Positions 54,326 through 64,000 are shown, numbered from the stretch's first letter. The stretch is 64,000 nucleotides of DNA from a bacterium (GCA_905221065.1 CAJNBS010000001.1:62001-126000), one strand, 5' to 3'. Program-made: numbers and translations. The notes: generated from the sequence alone by a model not told the origin.

Positions 54326-55984
54326 CTAAAGTGTAATGCTATTGCTTTTAGAGATTTTCATAAACAAGAGCAAGGAACCTACTGTTAGAACAGTCAGGAT
54401 AGTTGACAAGGCTGCGGCTACACCGTAATTTCCTCTGAGAACCTCTGTATAAATGGCTACAGTCATTGTTCTTGTTTTGACATTGTAGAGGAGGATAGAA
54501 GTAGAGAGTTCTGAAATCATTGTGACCCAAGATAGGATGGCTCCAGAAATAATACCAGATAGCATCATTGGAGTTGTAATCTTGGCAAAGGTATTAAGAC
54601 GGCTACTTCCTAAGCTTTCAGCAGCTTCTTCAATACTTGGTGCTATTTGTTGCAAGCTAGCAACAGATGAGCGAATAGTATAAGGCAATCTTCTGACAGA
54701 TAGGGACATGATCAAGATGAAAGCTGTTCCTGTAATCATAAGAAATCCACTTCCAAATAGACCAGTATTGAAGGAAGAAATGAAGGCAATCCCTAGAACG
54801 GTTCCTGGTACAATATAAGGAACCATACTGAGGCTGTCAATTAAGTTTGTAAACAAATTCCGTTTTCTAACGGCTAGGTAGGAGATAAATGTTGCAAATA
54901 AAACAACTAGAACTAAGGCAATCAAAGGGATACGAATGGTATTGAAAATAGCAGATCCCATACGATTGAAAGCTACCTTGTAACTGTTTAGAGAATAACC
55001 TTTGACAAATACCATACCTGATGTTTTTAGGAAAGAAGTATAAATCAAGTAGACTTGAGGTAGAACAGAGAACAAGATAATTCCGTAGACTGTTGCATAA
55101 ATGGCAACCATTTTTCCTTTTGTAGTTTTTTTAGGCTCAATTGGATGGAGCGAATTCATACTGAAACTGTAGCGATTTGAAATGTATTTTTGGATAAGGA
55201 AAATTGCCAAGGCAATGATAATCGCCATAATTGCTAAAGCAGATGCAAAAGCAGAATTTCCTCCAACCTCGCTAATGAATTGGGTATAAATCAAGACCGG
55301 GAAAGTCCGATATCCTTCACCAATTAACATCGGTGTTCCAAAGTCTGAGAATGCTCTCATAAATACAAGCAGGGCAGCCGCTAGTAAGGTTGGAACTAGG
55401 AGAGGTAAAACAACCGTTACGATACGCTTAAATCCGAAGGACCCCATGCTTTCAGCGGCTTCAAGTAGAGAATTGTCAATACTTTTCATTGTCCCAGCAA
55501 CGTATAGAAATACCAGTGGAAATAGTTGAAGTGTAAAGACAAGTACAATTCCTTTGAATCCATAAATATCGATAGCTGGAAGATGAAGGGAATTTGTCAG
55601 GAATTTAGTAATGACCCCATTTCGTCCCAGCAAGAGAATCCAGGAGTAGGCTCCTACGAAAGGAGCTGACATGGAAGCAATGATAATCAATATTTGTAGA
55701 AATTTCTTTCCCTTGAAATCATACATGGAAAATAGGTAAGCTAATAGGGTTCCTACAACCAAGGAAGTGACAGTAGCGGTAATGGAAACCTTGAAACTGT
55801 TGACGAGTGTCTCAGAGTAGTAGGCTTTACTAAAGAAAGTGACAAAATTAGCTAGTGAGAATTGTCCCTCATGTATGAGTGCTTGCTTGAGCACGGTAAC
55901 GATAGGATAAACCAGAAAGACAAGATAGGTAAGAAAGATGAAGAAAGAGGAGGCTGTCCAAATATTTAGTTTTTTACGTTCCAT
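54326..55984 (-). CDS. ABC importer permease, two fused membrane modules (FbpB type)
   Basis: The protein has 552 residues and about 12 helices. Two EAA loops, LEAAESMGSFGFKRIVTVVLP and EEAAESLGSSRLNTFAKIT, show two permease halves in one chain, as in ferric-ion type importers. Its start overlaps the ATPase gene by 11 bases. The locus order in pneumococcus is linked to iron uptake (Pit). Related systems move hexose phosphates or aminoethylphosphonate, so the substrate is open. Confidence 0.9.
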   Translation of the reverse strand: MERKKLNIWTASSFFIFLTYLVFLVYPIVTVLKQALIHEGQFSLANFVTFFSKAYYSETLVNSFKVSITATVTSLVVGTLLAYLFSMYDFKGKKFLQILIIIASMSAPFVGAYSWILLLGRNGVITKFLTNSLHLPAIDIYGFKGIVLVFTLQLFPLVFLYVAGTMKSIDNSLLEAAESMGSFGFKRIVTVVLPLLVPTLLAAALLVFMRAFSDFGTPMLIGEGYRTFPVLIYTQFISEVGGNSAFASALAIMAIIIALAIFLIQKYISNRYSFSMNSLHPIEPKKTTKGKMVAIYATVYGIILFSVLPQVYLIYTSFLKTSGMVFVKGYSLNSYKVAFNRMGSAIFNTIRIPLIALVLVVLFATFISYLAVRKRNLFTNLIDSLSMVPYIVPGTVLGIAFISSFNTGLFGSGFLMITGTAFILIMSLSVRRLPYTIRSSVASLQQIAPSIEEAAESLGSSRLNTFAKITTPMMLSGIISGAILSWVTMISELSTSILLYNVKTRTMTVAIYTEVLRGNYGVAAALSTILTVLTVGSLLLFMKISKSNSITL

Positions 55985-57065
55985 GGTTGACTCCTTTTAT
56001 CAGGTTTTGGGAACCATCTGCAGAAAAGACGTTTAATTTTTGAGTATTGATTCGTAGACGAATACGATCGCCTTTTTGTAGATCTTCTTCAAAAGTTGAT
56101 TCTTCGCTAACTTGAATTTTTGAGGCAAATCCTGTTTCGATGAAGTATTCAGTATTCAGTCCAAGATAGACGCTATCGCTAATAGTTCCTTCAATATCTC
56201 CAGATTCATCTTTGATAAACTCTTCAGGACGAATGCTTACATGAATAGCTTGTTCCTCAGCCTGATCAAGGGCTGGCATTCGAAGGGCATAGCCATCTGA
56301 AAAGACGATATAAGCGCCGTCGCTCCGTTTTTCGAGATTGGCAGGGATGATATTTGTGCGTCCGATAAAGGTTGCTACAAACTCATTAGCTGGTTTATGA
56401 TAGAGTTCTTTTGGTCGGCCGATTTGTTGGATCACCCCATCTTTCATAACAGCAATTTGGTCTGAAATAGCCATGGCTTCTTCTTGGTCGTGGGTCACAT
56501 AGACGGTTGTAATTCCCACTTCGTGTTGGATTTCTCGAATGGCTTGACGCATATCCAAGCGAAGTTTGGCATCTAGGTTACTAAGTGGCTCGTCCATGAG
56601 GAGAACACTTGGATTAACAGCTAAGGCGCGTGCCAAGGCGACACGTTGTTGTTGTCCACCACTAAGTTTATCGGGCTTGCGATCCGCATATTGAGCAATT
56701 TGCATGAGTTCAAGATACTTATTGGTCTGTTGGATCAATTCTTCTTTTGGAACCTTCTTTTGCTTGAGACCAAAAGCAACATTATCTCGGACAGTCAAAT
56801 GTGGGAAAATAGCGTAGTTTTGGAAAACCATCCCGATATTGCGTTTGCTGGGTTCCATATTATTGATTTTTGTATCATCGAAGTAAAATTCTCCACCTTC
56901 GATACTATTGAAACCTGCAATCATACGAAGAAGGGTCGTTTTCCCACAACCTGAAGGCCCAAGAAGGGTAAAGAGACTTCCTTTTGGAATTGTAATGTTC
57001 AAATTCTCAATAACAGGAACATCGTGGTAGATTTTTTTGGCGTTAATAATTTTGATCTCACTCAT
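55974..57065 (-). CDS. ABC importer ATPase (FbpC/PotA type)
   Basis: The protein has 363 residues. Walker A is GPSGCGKTT, signature [15 protein letters not shown], Walker [17 protein letters not shown]-loop [13 protein letters not shown]-type domain covers about residues 240-363. It powers the fused permease encoded next. It lies 12 bases after the first binding-protein gene. Confidence 0.93.
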   Translation of the reverse strand: MSEIKIINAKKIYHDVPVIENLNITIPKGSLFTLLGPSGCGKTTLLRMIAGFNSIEGGEFYFDDTKINNMEPSKRNIGMVFQNYAIFPHLTVRDNVAFGLKQKKVPKEELIQQTNKYLELMQIAQYADRKPDKLSGGQQQRVALARALAVNPSVLLMDEPLSNLDAKLRLDMRQAIREIQHEVGITTVYVTHDQEEAMAISDQIAVMKDGVIQQIGRPKELYHKPANEFVATFIGRTNIIPANLEKRSDGAYIVFSDGYALRMPALDQAEEQAIHVSIRPEEFIKDESGDIEGTISDSVYLGLNTEYFIETGFASKIQVSEESTFEEDLQKGDRIRLRINTQKLNVFSADGSQNLIKGVNHGT

Positions 57066-57077
57066 AGTGAACCTCTT

Positions 57078-58124
57078 TTACTGTTTAGATTGGATATCTG
57101 TAAAGACTTCGTTGTATTTCTTAACGATATCTGATTTATTCTTGATGACATAATCATAATCTTCAGTGAGTGTTTTGATTTTGTCAATTGGTTTCATATT
57201 TTCGCTTGTTTTAGCATTTTTACGAACAGGACGGTTAGTAGTGGTTGTACCAAGTGTATCTTGTACTTCTTGAGAGATAATAAAATCGATAAATTTCTTG
57301 GCATTTTCCATGTTTTTAGCCTTTTTAACGATAGCTGCACTAGCAGGTAGGAAGACGGTTCCTTCTTTTGGATAGACTACCTTAATGTTAGCTCCGTCAT
57401 TTAAGAGTTTAACTGCTGGATCTTCATAAGAGAGACCAACAGCCATTTCTCCGTCAGCGACTGCTTTATAGACACCAGATGAGCTTGAACCGATTTTACC
57501 ATCAATAAGTGTGAAGAGATCTTTTACATAAGACCAAGCTTTATCGTCTTTGTAACCACCTTGAGCTTGTAGCATATTTGTTAATTGAGCAAAGGCGCTA
57601 GAAGAGTTTGCTGGATCAGCAGTTGCGATTTTTCCTTTTAGTTCAGGTTTGAGAAGGTCGCTATATCCTTCGATGTTCATGCCTTTCGTTAAATCAGGAT
57701 TGACGATTAAAACACTACCATCTAGTGTATAAGGTGTAGAGTAGCCAGTTGTGTTTTGATATTCTTTGATAACATTATCATTTTCTTTTGAAGTATAGTT
57801 TTCAAAGAGTTCTCCGTGGGTAGCATATTGCGTATAAGAACCACCAAAGATGACATCGGCTACAGGAGCTTCTTTTTCTGACTCTAGTTTTTTGAAAAGT
57901 TCTCCAGTACCAGCTTGAATCAGTTCTACTTTGATACCATATTTTTCTTCAAAGGCAGGAATAGTTGCTCCGATTAAGCCCTCTGAGTTTGGTGAATAAA
58001 CGACTAGCGAACCGCCGTCTCCTTTATCAGATGAACCGCCATCGGCAGATTCATTAGAAGAACAAGCAGCAAGACCAAAAAGAGCTAGTCCGCAAGCAGC
58101 ATAATACATCCATTTCTTTTTCAT
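57078..58124 (-). CDS. Substrate-binding lipoprotein of the ABC importer
   Basis: The protein has 348 residues. The signal peptide ends in lipobox LAAC (LALFGLAACSSNESADGG). The mature protein is an SBP_bac_6-type binding protein: VVYSPNSEGLIGATIPAFEEKYGI and ADVIFGGSYTQYATHGELFENY. It is followed by ATPase and permease, so it is the import receptor. It is very close in sequence to the binding protein upstream. GGAGGTATCC precedes the start. Confidence 0.92.
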   Translation of the reverse strand: MKKKWMYYAACGLALFGLAACSSNESADGGSSDKGDGGSLVVYSPNSEGLIGATIPAFEEKYGIKVELIQAGTGELFKKLESEKEAPVADVIFGGSYTQYATHGELFENYTSKENDNVIKEYQNTTGYSTPYTLDGSVLIVNPDLTKGMNIEGYSDLLKPELKGKIATADPANSSSAFAQLTNMLQAQGGYKDDKAWSYVKDLFTLIDGKIGSSSSGVYKAVADGEMAVGLSYEDPAVKLLNDGANIKVVYPKEGTVFLPASAAIVKKAKNMENAKKFIDFIISQEVQDTLGTTTTNRPVRKNAKTSENMKPIDKIKTLTEDYDYVIKNKSDIVKKYNEVFTDIQSKQ

Positions 58125-58167
58125 GATGGATACCTCCGTTGTGTTAATTAAGTTTATTTTAAAACAA

Positions 58168-58181
58168 TGTAAGCGTTTTTA
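58168..58181 (+). promoter_or_regulatory. cre-like (CcpA) site upstream of the importer genes
   Basis: TGTAAGCGTTTTTA matches TGWAARCGYTWWCA at all but one place. It lies about 45 bases before the start codon of the first binding protein (minus strand), where repression is possible. Confidence 0.5.
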
Positions 58182-58202
58182 AAACCGATAATTCTATTCT
58201 AT

Positions 58203-58219
58203 TAGAGTAAAATTCTCTA
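58203..58219. promoter_or_regulatory. Inverted repeat upstream of the importer operon
   Basis: TAGAG and CTCTA arms with a 7-base spacer. A similar dyad precedes the second binding-protein gene at 59383-59396. It may be a regulator site. Confidence 0.35.
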
Positions 58220-58286
58220 CAAAAACGGAAGTAATCTTTTTAATTTTATAGTAGGGTTTGACAGTTAATCATTGGACAGTCAAATG

Positions 58287-59327
58287 TTATTTTTTAGATT
58301 GGATATCTGTAAAAATGTCATTGTACTTTTTAAGAATGGCAGATTTGTTTTTAATGACATAATCTGAATCTTCAGTGGCAATATTGATTTCTGTCATAGC
58401 CTTCATATTTTTATTAGTTTTAGCATTTTTACGAATGGGTCTGATTGTTGTTTCAGTTCCTAGCTTATCTTGGATTTCTTGAGAAAGTAGGAAGTCGATA
58501 AACTTCTTAGCATTTTCCATATGTTTGGCGTTTTTGACGATAGCCGCGTTACCAGGTAAAAAGACGGTCCCTTCTTTTGGATAAATGACTTTTACATCAA
58601 CTCCGTCGTTTAAGAGTTTTAAGGCAGGATCTTCATAGGTGAGCCCTACAGCCATTTCTCCATCTGCGACAGCTTTGTAAACGTTTGAAGAACTAGATGC
58701 AATCTTTCCATCTACTAGGGTAAAGAGATTTTTCACATAGGTCCAAGCTTGTTCATTTTCGTATCCACCTTGATCGACAAGCATGTTTGTTAATTGTGCA
58801 AAAGCGCTAGAAGCATTACTTGGATCAGCAGTAGCGATTTTTCCTTTTAATTTAGGATTGAGTAAATCATTGTAGCCTTCAATTTTAATATCTTTTGTAA
58901 GAGCTGAATTGGCAATGATGACACTGACATCAAGTGTATAAGGAGTGTAGAATCCGGTTTTATTTTGATATTCAGGAATTATCTGGTCGTTCTCTTGAGA
59001 AATATAAGGTTCAAAAAGATTTTCGTTAGAAGAGAAGAGGGCGTAGGAGCCTCCGAAAATGACATCGGCTACAGGCGATTCTTTTTCAGCCTCAGCTTTT
59101 TTGAACAATTCACCAGTGCTAGCTTGTACTAAGTCAACCTTAATACCATATTTTTCTTCGAAGGCTGGGATTGTTTCTTCGATAAGATCTTCAGGGTTAG
59201 GCGAGTAGACAACCAAAGTGTTATCTGAATCTTTTTCAGCGCTAGTTTCTGCTTCTATAGGTGAAGAACATCCTGATAAAGAAAGGAATATCCATCCACA
59301 AGAGAGAAAGAATAGTATTTTTTTCAT
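58287..59327 (-). CDS. Second substrate-binding lipoprotein, candidate sensor partner
   Basis: The protein has 346 residues from the ATG at 59327 (AAAGGAGATACTT upstream). The longer frame to 59531 is not supported. The signal ends in lipobox LSGC. The mature part parallels the downstream binding protein closely (VVYSPNPEDLIEETIPAFEEKYGI). It lies between a kinase/regulator pair and the importer. It could bind substrate for the importer or present ligand to the kinase, as HptA does for HptS. The second role is inference. Confidence 0.88.
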   Translation of the reverse strand: MKKILFFLSCGWIFLSLSGCSSPIEAETSAEKDSDNTLVVYSPNPEDLIEETIPAFEEKYGIKVDLVQASTGELFKKAEAEKESPVADVIFGGSYALFSSNENLFEPYISQENDQIIPEYQNKTGFYTPYTLDVSVIIANSALTKDIKIEGYNDLLNPKLKGKIATADPSNASSAFAQLTNMLVDQGGYENEQAWTYVKNLFTLVDGKIASSSSNVYKAVADGEMAVGLTYEDPALKLLNDGVDVKVIYPKEGTVFLPGNAAIVKNAKHMENAKKFIDFLLSQEIQDKLGTETTIRPIRKNAKTNKNMKAMTEINIATEDSDYVIKNKSAILKKYNDIFTDIQSKK

Positions 59328-59382
59328 AAGTATCTCCTTTTTACGAACATTTTCTCTACCTAGATTGTTAATGTTTTTAAAT

Positions 59383-59396
59383 TGTAGAGTTCTACA
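59383..59396. promoter_or_regulatory. Dyad upstream of the second binding-protein gene
   Basis: TGTAGA and TCTACA arms with a 2-base centre lie about 55 bases upstream of the start. It is a candidate site for the neighbouring AraC-type regulator. Confidence 0.4.
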
Positions 59397-59502
59397 GGAT
59401 ATAATAAAAACCTTAAAGAAATCTAAAACGAGAAATAGGAAATGGGTGTCTCGAGCAAGGATGGGTAAACTGTAGCTGGGATTGCGATGAGAAGTATAAA
59501 AT

Positions 59503-59538
59503 AAAAAGATTGCTACAATAGAGTTGAGCAATCCTTTT
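59503..59538 (-). terminator. Terminator after the response regulator
   Basis: On the minus strand GGATTGC and GCAATC arms are followed by TTTTTATTTT. It separates the kinase/regulator unit from the binding-protein gene. Confidence 0.75.
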
Positions 59539-59541
59539 ACA

Positions 59542-60312
59542 TCAATGGTTTTTATCCATGAGTTTTAATTCTTTTGGAGAAATATGGAGATACTTTTTAA
59601 AAACTTTTGCAAAATATTTATAGTCTGAAAATCCAACTTGTTCAGAGATATCGCTTAAGGGAGAATTAGGGGATTCAGCCATTTTATCTATAGCTTGCTT
59701 GAGGCGGTAGCGTAAGATATATTCATTTAGCGTCATTGGGAAGTCTTCTTTGATAACCTTGTATAGATAACTTTCGCTATACCCTAGATTCTCTGCAATG
59801 GTAGAAATGGTAAAGTGCATACAGTAGTGTTGATGCACAAATTCCAGAATTTGCTGAATGATTTGGTTTTGTGTATCGACTTGTTGGATAGAGGTGAGTA
59901 AAGTTTGATATTCTTCTAAAAAAGGAGTTTCTTGATAAGTGCTAACTCGTAATCGCAAAACAATTTTTTGAAGGCATTCTGTCAATTCCTTGGTATCAAT
60001 TGGTTTGGATAGAAAATCAACTGCCCCATATTGCATGGCTTTTTTGGCATTTTGAAAATCGTTATAACCTGATAAGATAACTTTTTCATAGGAGAGAGTA
60101 CGAGTGGCTTCAAACATCATAAAAGCATCCATAATTGGCATGGTGATGTCTGTTAAGACAATATGAGGTTCTTTTTCTTGGATGAGTTTCATTCCCTCTT
60201 GACCGTGACTGGCAGTTCCTACGACTTGGATACCTAAGGCAGAGTAATCTACGGCAATCTCTAGCCATTTTCGAATGAGGTGTTCATCTTCTACGATGAT
60301 GAGCTTAAACAT
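59542..60312 (-). CDS. Response regulator, receiver plus AraC domain
   Basis: The protein has 256 residues. The receiver has EDE near the start and phosphoacceptor Asp55 (VLTDITMP). The AraC domain has LSDISEQVGFSDYKYFAKVFKKYL near the C-terminus. It overlaps the kinase gene by eight bases. The likely targets are the binding-protein and importer genes immediately downstream. Size and type match HptR/YesN-like regulators. Confidence 0.93.
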   Translation of the reverse strand: MFKLIIVEDEHLIRKWLEIAVDYSALGIQVVGTASHGQEGMKLIQEKEPHIVLTDITMPIMDAFMMFEATRTLSYEKVILSGYNDFQNAKKAMQYGAVDFLSKPIDTKELTECLQKIVLRLRVSTYQETPFLEEYQTLLTSIQQVDTQNQIIQQILEFVHQHYCMHFTISTIAENLGYSESYLYKVIKEDFPMTLNEYILRYRLKQAIDKMAESPNSPLSDISEQVGFSDYKYFAKVFKKYLHISPKELKLMDKNH

Positions 60313-61954
60313 GAGTTAGTCCTTTCGTTACAAATTTGACCCAAGTTTCTCCTTGGCGATTGACTCCTAAATCTAGCTGGACATCAGAAAAGAAATTGCT
60401 CAATCGTTTGTAGCTGTTAACGATGCCATGTTGTGTATGTGGGCTTTCTAAAGAGTCTAAAATAGCGAGTCGCTCTTGTTTTGTAAGTCCTCCGGCATTA
60501 TCCTTGACTAAAAAAGTCAGAGAATCTTCTTCCAAGGTAATGTGGATATCAATATGAAGATCAATACGGTATTGCATCCCATATTTTATAGCATTTTCTA
60601 CTAGAGGAAGCAAGAAAAGCTTAGGGATAGGCTGATTATCGACAGTTTCTGGACAGACAATATCATAAGAAAAGTGCTCAAAACGAATCTTATGAATCAT
60701 AAGGTAATCCTCTATAATCTTTAAATCCTGACAAATGGTTGTTTCTTTTTCTAAATCGGTGATACTGTAGCGAAGAATGCGCGTGAGATTTTGAATTAGG
60801 TCTTGTGTAAGAGCGGCATCCATTAAAGAAGTGATTTTAATCGTCTCAAGTGTATTGTAGAGAAAATGAGGATTGAACTGAGCTTCTAGCATTTTTCTTT
60901 CAAAAATCCACTTTTCTTTTTCTATGGTCAACATTTTCTGATGAAGTTGATCTAATTCGTACAACATATTGTTGATTTTTTCTGCCATAAACTCAAACTC
61001 ATCACCTGTTTGTAGAGAAAGCCTTTTTTCTGCTTGTTTAGGAATTTCTTGAAGTTGGTAAACCAAACTTTCAATAGGAACAGCATTGTGTGTGGCAATT
61101 TTATGAGCAATTCGCCTTGCTTGCCAAAAGTAGAGGAAGAATATACATAAGGTGAGGACGGAGGCTAGGCCGAGTAAGCTAGGAATGGGAAAGAAGGATT
61201 GAAAAGTATAGATTGAAAAAATAGCACCGACTTTTTCTTTTTGAACAATAAGCGGTTCATTCGCATACCAGTGGGTGCGAGAGTGTAGGAGTTTTTCATC
61301 AAATTTTTCAAGAGTGGAGCGAGTGAACTGATTTGTATTGTTAGAAAACATATTTCCAAAGCTATCGGTAATGATGTATTTGGAATTGATCATTGGGAAA
61401 CTTGAGATGAAATCATTCTCATTTACGAAAGCAATAGTATAGGCCTTAACTCGTTGGTTTTGAAGTAGTGGTTTGATAAAGAGTGTGTAGTGTTGCTTGT
61501 CTGAAGAGAGTGCAATTTTTTCTGTCACTTTTTCTTGAGAAGGATTTTGAATGAGCAATTTTAGATAGTAGGGAGATAAAATACTTTCTTGATGATTTCG
61601 ATTGGTACTAAATAGTAATTCACCTGTATCACTTAGGATAATGAGGTCAGAACTAAGTTTTAATTTAGCTTTTGTCTCGTAAAATAAGCTAAAGACTTCT
61701 CGTTCTGTGTGTTTACCATCCAAAAATCCAGGAATCATTTTATGGTTCATAGTAGTCAGGAGTTCATTATTTGCTTCTTTCATTTCTTGAACCTGTTTGA
61801 CAATCTGTCTCGTATCTTTGGAGAGTTGTTGCTTTTGTAAAAAATAGGAAAAGCCAAAAAGTAAAATGAGTAGTAAAAGTGAGGTCACAAAGGCTGCGAT
61901 AGAGCTTCTATGGAGAATTTCTTTTTGGAGAGATTTTTTAAAGGAATGAGACAT
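60305..61954 (-). CDS. Sensor histidine kinase, YesM/HptS type
   Basis: The protein has 549 residues. Helix 1 is at about residues 18-38, an outer domain of about 215 residues follows, and helix 2 is near LLGLASVLTLCIFFLYFW. The kinase domain has LEAQFNPHFLYNTLE with the phospho-His, then LLPLVENAIKYG and VKDNAGGL. GGAGGTGGCGG precedes the start. The outer domain is large enough to contact a binding protein. I do not recall this pair at the same place in S. pneumoniae reference genomes. Confidence 0.93.
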   Translation of the reverse strand: MSHSFKKSLQKEILHRSSIAAFVTSLLLLILLFGFSYFLQKQQLSKDTRQIVKQVQEMKEANNELLTTMNHKMIPGFLDGKHTEREVFSLFYETKAKLKLSSDLIILSDTGELLFSTNRNHQESILSPYYLKLLIQNPSQEKVTEKIALSSDKQHYTLFIKPLLQNQRVKAYTIAFVNENDFISSFPMINSKYIITDSFGNMFSNNTNQFTRSTLEKFDEKLLHSRTHWYANEPLIVQKEKVGAIFSIYTFQSFFPIPSLLGLASVLTLCIFFLYFWQARRIAHKIATHNAVPIESLVYQLQEIPKQAEKRLSLQTGDEFEFMAEKINNMLYELDQLHQKMLTIEKEKWIFERKMLEAQFNPHFLYNTLETIKITSLMDAALTQDLIQNLTRILRYSITDLEKETTICQDLKIIEDYLMIHKIRFEHFSYDIVCPETVDNQPIPKLFLLPLVENAIKYGMQYRIDLHIDIHITLEEDSLTFLVKDNAGGLTKQERLAILDSLESPHTQHGIVNSYKRLSNFFSDVQLDLGVNRQGETWVKFVTKGLTHV

Positions 61955-61986
61955 CCGCCACCTCCTTGGAAGGGTTTTCTGTTATA

Positions 61987-62015
61987 AGTATAGCAGTTTA
62001 AAAATTCTAGAGCAA
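61987..62015 (-). promoter_or_regulatory. Promoter of the kinase/regulator operon
   Basis: On the minus strand TTGCTC and TATACT are 17 bases apart, with TG before the -10. Confidence 0.65.
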
Positions 62016-62064
62016 GGTAAAATAGAAAAGTATAGAATAGAACGAGACCAAATTCCCTCAAAAA

Positions 62065-62073
62065 TGGTATAAT
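62065..62073 (+). promoter_or_regulatory. leuS promoter, extended -10
   Basis: TGG plus TATAAT (62068-62073) is 29 bases before the start codon. The leader is too short for a T-box. Confidence 0.65.
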
Positions 62074-62101
62074 AGTAACATCACAAAATTGGAGAGAGAC
62101 C

Positions 62102-64000
62102 ATGAGTTTTTACAATCATAAAGAAATTGAGCCTAAGTGGCAAGGCTACTGGGCAGAACATCATACATTTAAGACTGGAACAGATGCATCAAAACCGAAG
62201 TTTTATGCTCTCGATATGTTCCCTTATCCGTCTGGAGCGGGTCTGCACGTAGGGCACCCAGAAGGTTATACTGCAACCGATATCCTCAGCCGTTACAAAC
62301 GTGCGCAAGGCTACAATGTCCTTCACCCAATGGGATGGGATGCTTTTGGTTTGCCTGCAGAGCAATACGCTATGGATACGGGGAATGACCCAGCAGAATT
62401 TACAGCTGAAAACATTGCCAACTTCAAACGCCAAATCAATGCGCTTGGATTTTCTTACGACTGGGATCGTGAAGTCAATACCACAGATCCAAATTACTAC
62501 AAGTGGACACAATGGATTTTCACTAAGCTTTACGAAAAAGGCTTGGCCTATGAAGCGGAAGTGCCAGTAAACTGGGTTGAAGAGTTGGGAACAGCCATCG
62601 CAAACGAAGAAGTCCTTCCTGACGGAACTTCTGAGCGTGGAGGTTATCCAGTTGTCCGCAAACCAATGCGTCAATGGATGCTTAAAATCACGGCCTATGC
62701 AGAGCGCTTGCTCAATGACTTAGATGAGCTTGATTGGCCAGAGTCTATCAAGGACATGCAACGCAACTGGATTGGTAAATCAATGGGTGCCAATGTAACC
62801 TTCAAAGTTAAGGGAACAGACAAGGAATTCACCGTCTTTACGACTCGTCCTGACACCCTTTTCGGTGCGACTTTCACTGTCTTGGCTCCTGAGCATGACT
62901 TGGTTGACGCTATCACAAGCCCAGAGCAAGCTGATGCAGTTGCGAACTACAAACACCAAGCTAGTCTCAAGTCTGACTTGGCTCGTACAGATCTTGCTAA
63001 GGAAAAAACAGGGGTTTGGACTGGTGCTTATGCCATTAACCCTGTTAATGGCAAGGAAATCCCAATCTGGATTGCGGACTATGTTCTTGCTAGCTATGGA
63101 ACAGGTGCGGTAATGGCTGTTCCTGCCCACGACCAACGTGACTGGGAATTTGCCAAACAGTTTGACCTTCCAATCGTAGAAGTGCTTGAAGGTGGAAATG
63201 TAGCAGAAGCTGCCTATACTGAAGATGGTCTTCATGTCAATTCAGACTTCCTAGATGGCCTTAACAAAGAAGACGCAATTGCTAAGATTGTGGCTTGGCT
63301 GGAAGAAAACAGCTGTGGTCAGGAGAAGGTTACCTACCGTCTCCGCGACTGGCTCTTTAGCCGTCAACGTTACTGGGGTGAGCCGATTCCAATCATTCAT
63401 TGGGAAGATGGAACTTCAACAGCTGTTCCTGAAAATGAATTGCCACTTGTCTTGCCTGTAACCAAGGACATCCGTCCTTCAGGTACTGGTGAAAGTCCGC
63501 TAGCTAACTTGACCGACTGGCTTGAAGTGACTCGTGAAGATGGTGTCAAGGGTCGTCGTGAAACCAACACTATGCCACAGTGGGCTGGTTCAAGCTGGTA
63601 CTACCTTCGCTATATTGATCCACACAATACTGAGAAATTGGCTGATGAGGATCTTCTCAAACAATGGTTGCCAGTAGATATCTACGTGGGTGGTGCAGAG
63701 CATGCTGTACTTCACTTGCTTTACGCTCGTTTCTGGCATAAATTCCTCTATGACCTCGGTGTTGTTCCAACTAAGGAACCATTCCAAAAACTCTTTAACC
63801 AAGGGATGATTTTGGGGACAAGTTACCGTGACCATCGTGGTGCGCTTGTGGCAACCGACAAGGTTGAAAAACGTGATGGTTCCTTCTTCCATGTGGAAAC
63901 AGGAGAGGAGTTGGAGCAAGCGCCAGCCAAGATGTCTAAATCCCTCAAGAACGTTGTTAACCCAGATGATGTGGTGGAACAATACGGTGCTGATACTCTT
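62102..64000 (+). CDS. leuS: Leucyl-tRNA synthetase, 3' end outside window
   Basis: 633 codons are visible, beginning [17 protein letters not shown]. The class I signature is HVGHPEGY, the editing domain includes [12 protein letters not shown] and the Asp region [13 protein letters not shown], and AKMSKSLKN lies near the right edge. The tRNA-binding C-terminus is cut off by the window end. It charges tRNA-Leu. GGAGAGAGACC precedes the start. Confidence 0.98.
   Translation, partial: MSFYNHKEIEPKWQGYWAEHHTFKTGTDASKPKFYALDMFPYPSGAGLHVGHPEGYTATDILSRYKRAQGYNVLHPMGWDAFGLPAEQYAMDTGNDPAEFTAENIANFKRQINALGFSYDWDREVNTTDPNYYKWTQWIFTKLYEKGLAYEAEVPVNWVEELGTAIANEEVLPDGTSERGGYPVVRKPMRQWMLKITAYAERLLNDLDELDWPESIKDMQRNWIGKSMGANVTFKVKGTDKEFTVFTTRPDTLFGATFTVLAPEHDLVDAITSPEQADAVANYKHQASLKSDLARTDLAKEKTGVWTGAYAINPVNGKEIPIWIADYVLASYGTGAVMAVPAHDQRDWEFAKQFDLPIVEVLEGGNVAEAAYTEDGLHVNSDFLDGLNKEDAIAKIVAWLEENSCGQEKVTYRLRDWLFSRQRYWGEPIPIIHWEDGTSTAVPENELPLVLPVTKDIRPSGTGESPLANLTDWLEVTREDGVKGRRETNTMPQWAGSSWYYLRYIDPHNTEKLADEDLLKQWLPVDIYVGGAEHAVLHLLYARFWHKFLYDLGVVPTKEPFQKLFNQGMILGTSYRDHRGALVATDKVEKRDGSFFHVETGEELEQAPAKMSKSLKNVVNPDDVVEQYGADTL

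Noticed and set aside
59328-59531. N-terminal extension of the second binding protein
   Set aside because: The ATG at 59327 has a strong ribosome site and begins a proper lipoprotein signal; the extension reads through the promoter region.
61987-62101. T-box leader for leuS
   Set aside because: The leader from the -10 to the start codon is only about 30 bases, and no T-box sequence or terminator is present.

Overview
The window is about 64 kb of a low-GC Firmicute chromosome and looks like a mitis-group Streptococcus (S. mitis, S. oralis or a close relative of S. pneumoniae). The evidence is the pneumococcal-type gene order (TCS07-like kinase/regulator, mutL-ruvA-tag, uvrA-pepP, nrdD-nrdG, S10/spc/alpha ribosomal operons, leuS), several BOX repeats, and a late-competence (ComX/SigX) promoter box. 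It is not a plain copy of the pneumococcal reference layout as I remember it. A peptide locus sits upstream of mutL, and a kinase/regulator pair with two solute-binding proteins sits next to leuS. Species assignment is inference from memory of gene order.

Layout. 1-6.7 kb: a truncated YesM-type histidine kinase and its AraC-type regulator, a small membrane protein, an NrdI-like flavodoxin, an Nramp-like transporter without the usual metal-ligand motifs, a BOX element, and a LytTR/DUF3021 pair. 6.7-11.2 kb: an AT-rich accessory locus bounded by two diverged 146-bp copies of the mutL promoter region. It holds a TPR-type quorum-sensing regulator, a 44-residue secreted peptide, a 37-residue candidate RiPP precursor, an ABC exporter, the C-terminal half of a LanC-like cyclase and an IS630 remnant. 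11.2-21.2 kb: mutL-ruvA-tag, an S66 peptidase, DUF1129-corA, uvrA-pepP. 21.2-24.3 kb: mgtA behind an M-box riboswitch and a second control element, an acid/proline-rich leader peptide embedded in a long hairpin. 24.4-36.5 kb: spx, a lipoprotein, ireB-ruvX-DUF1292, a roughly 50-bp-period array of covarying hairpins, folC, a lipoprotein, cls, a competence-controlled pair, and the anaerobic ribonucleotide reductase operon ending in a frameshifted uridine kinase-like gene.

36.5-51.6 kb is the S10-spc-alpha superoperon from rpsJ to rplQ, including secY, adk, infA, rpmJ and rpoA. Many of its spacers contain hairpins. The spacers before and after rpsH carry two homologous structured elements whose stems covary. 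A structured, possibly bistable element and a strong terminator follow rplQ.

51.6-64 kb: an ACT-domain protein with a DUF711 protein, a histidine phosphatase, then on the minus strand an ordered set of histidine kinase, AraC-type regulator, stand-alone binding protein, second binding protein, ATPase and fused permease. This order suggests binding-protein-assisted sensing, as in HptRSA systems, coupled to an ABC importer. leuS runs off the right end.
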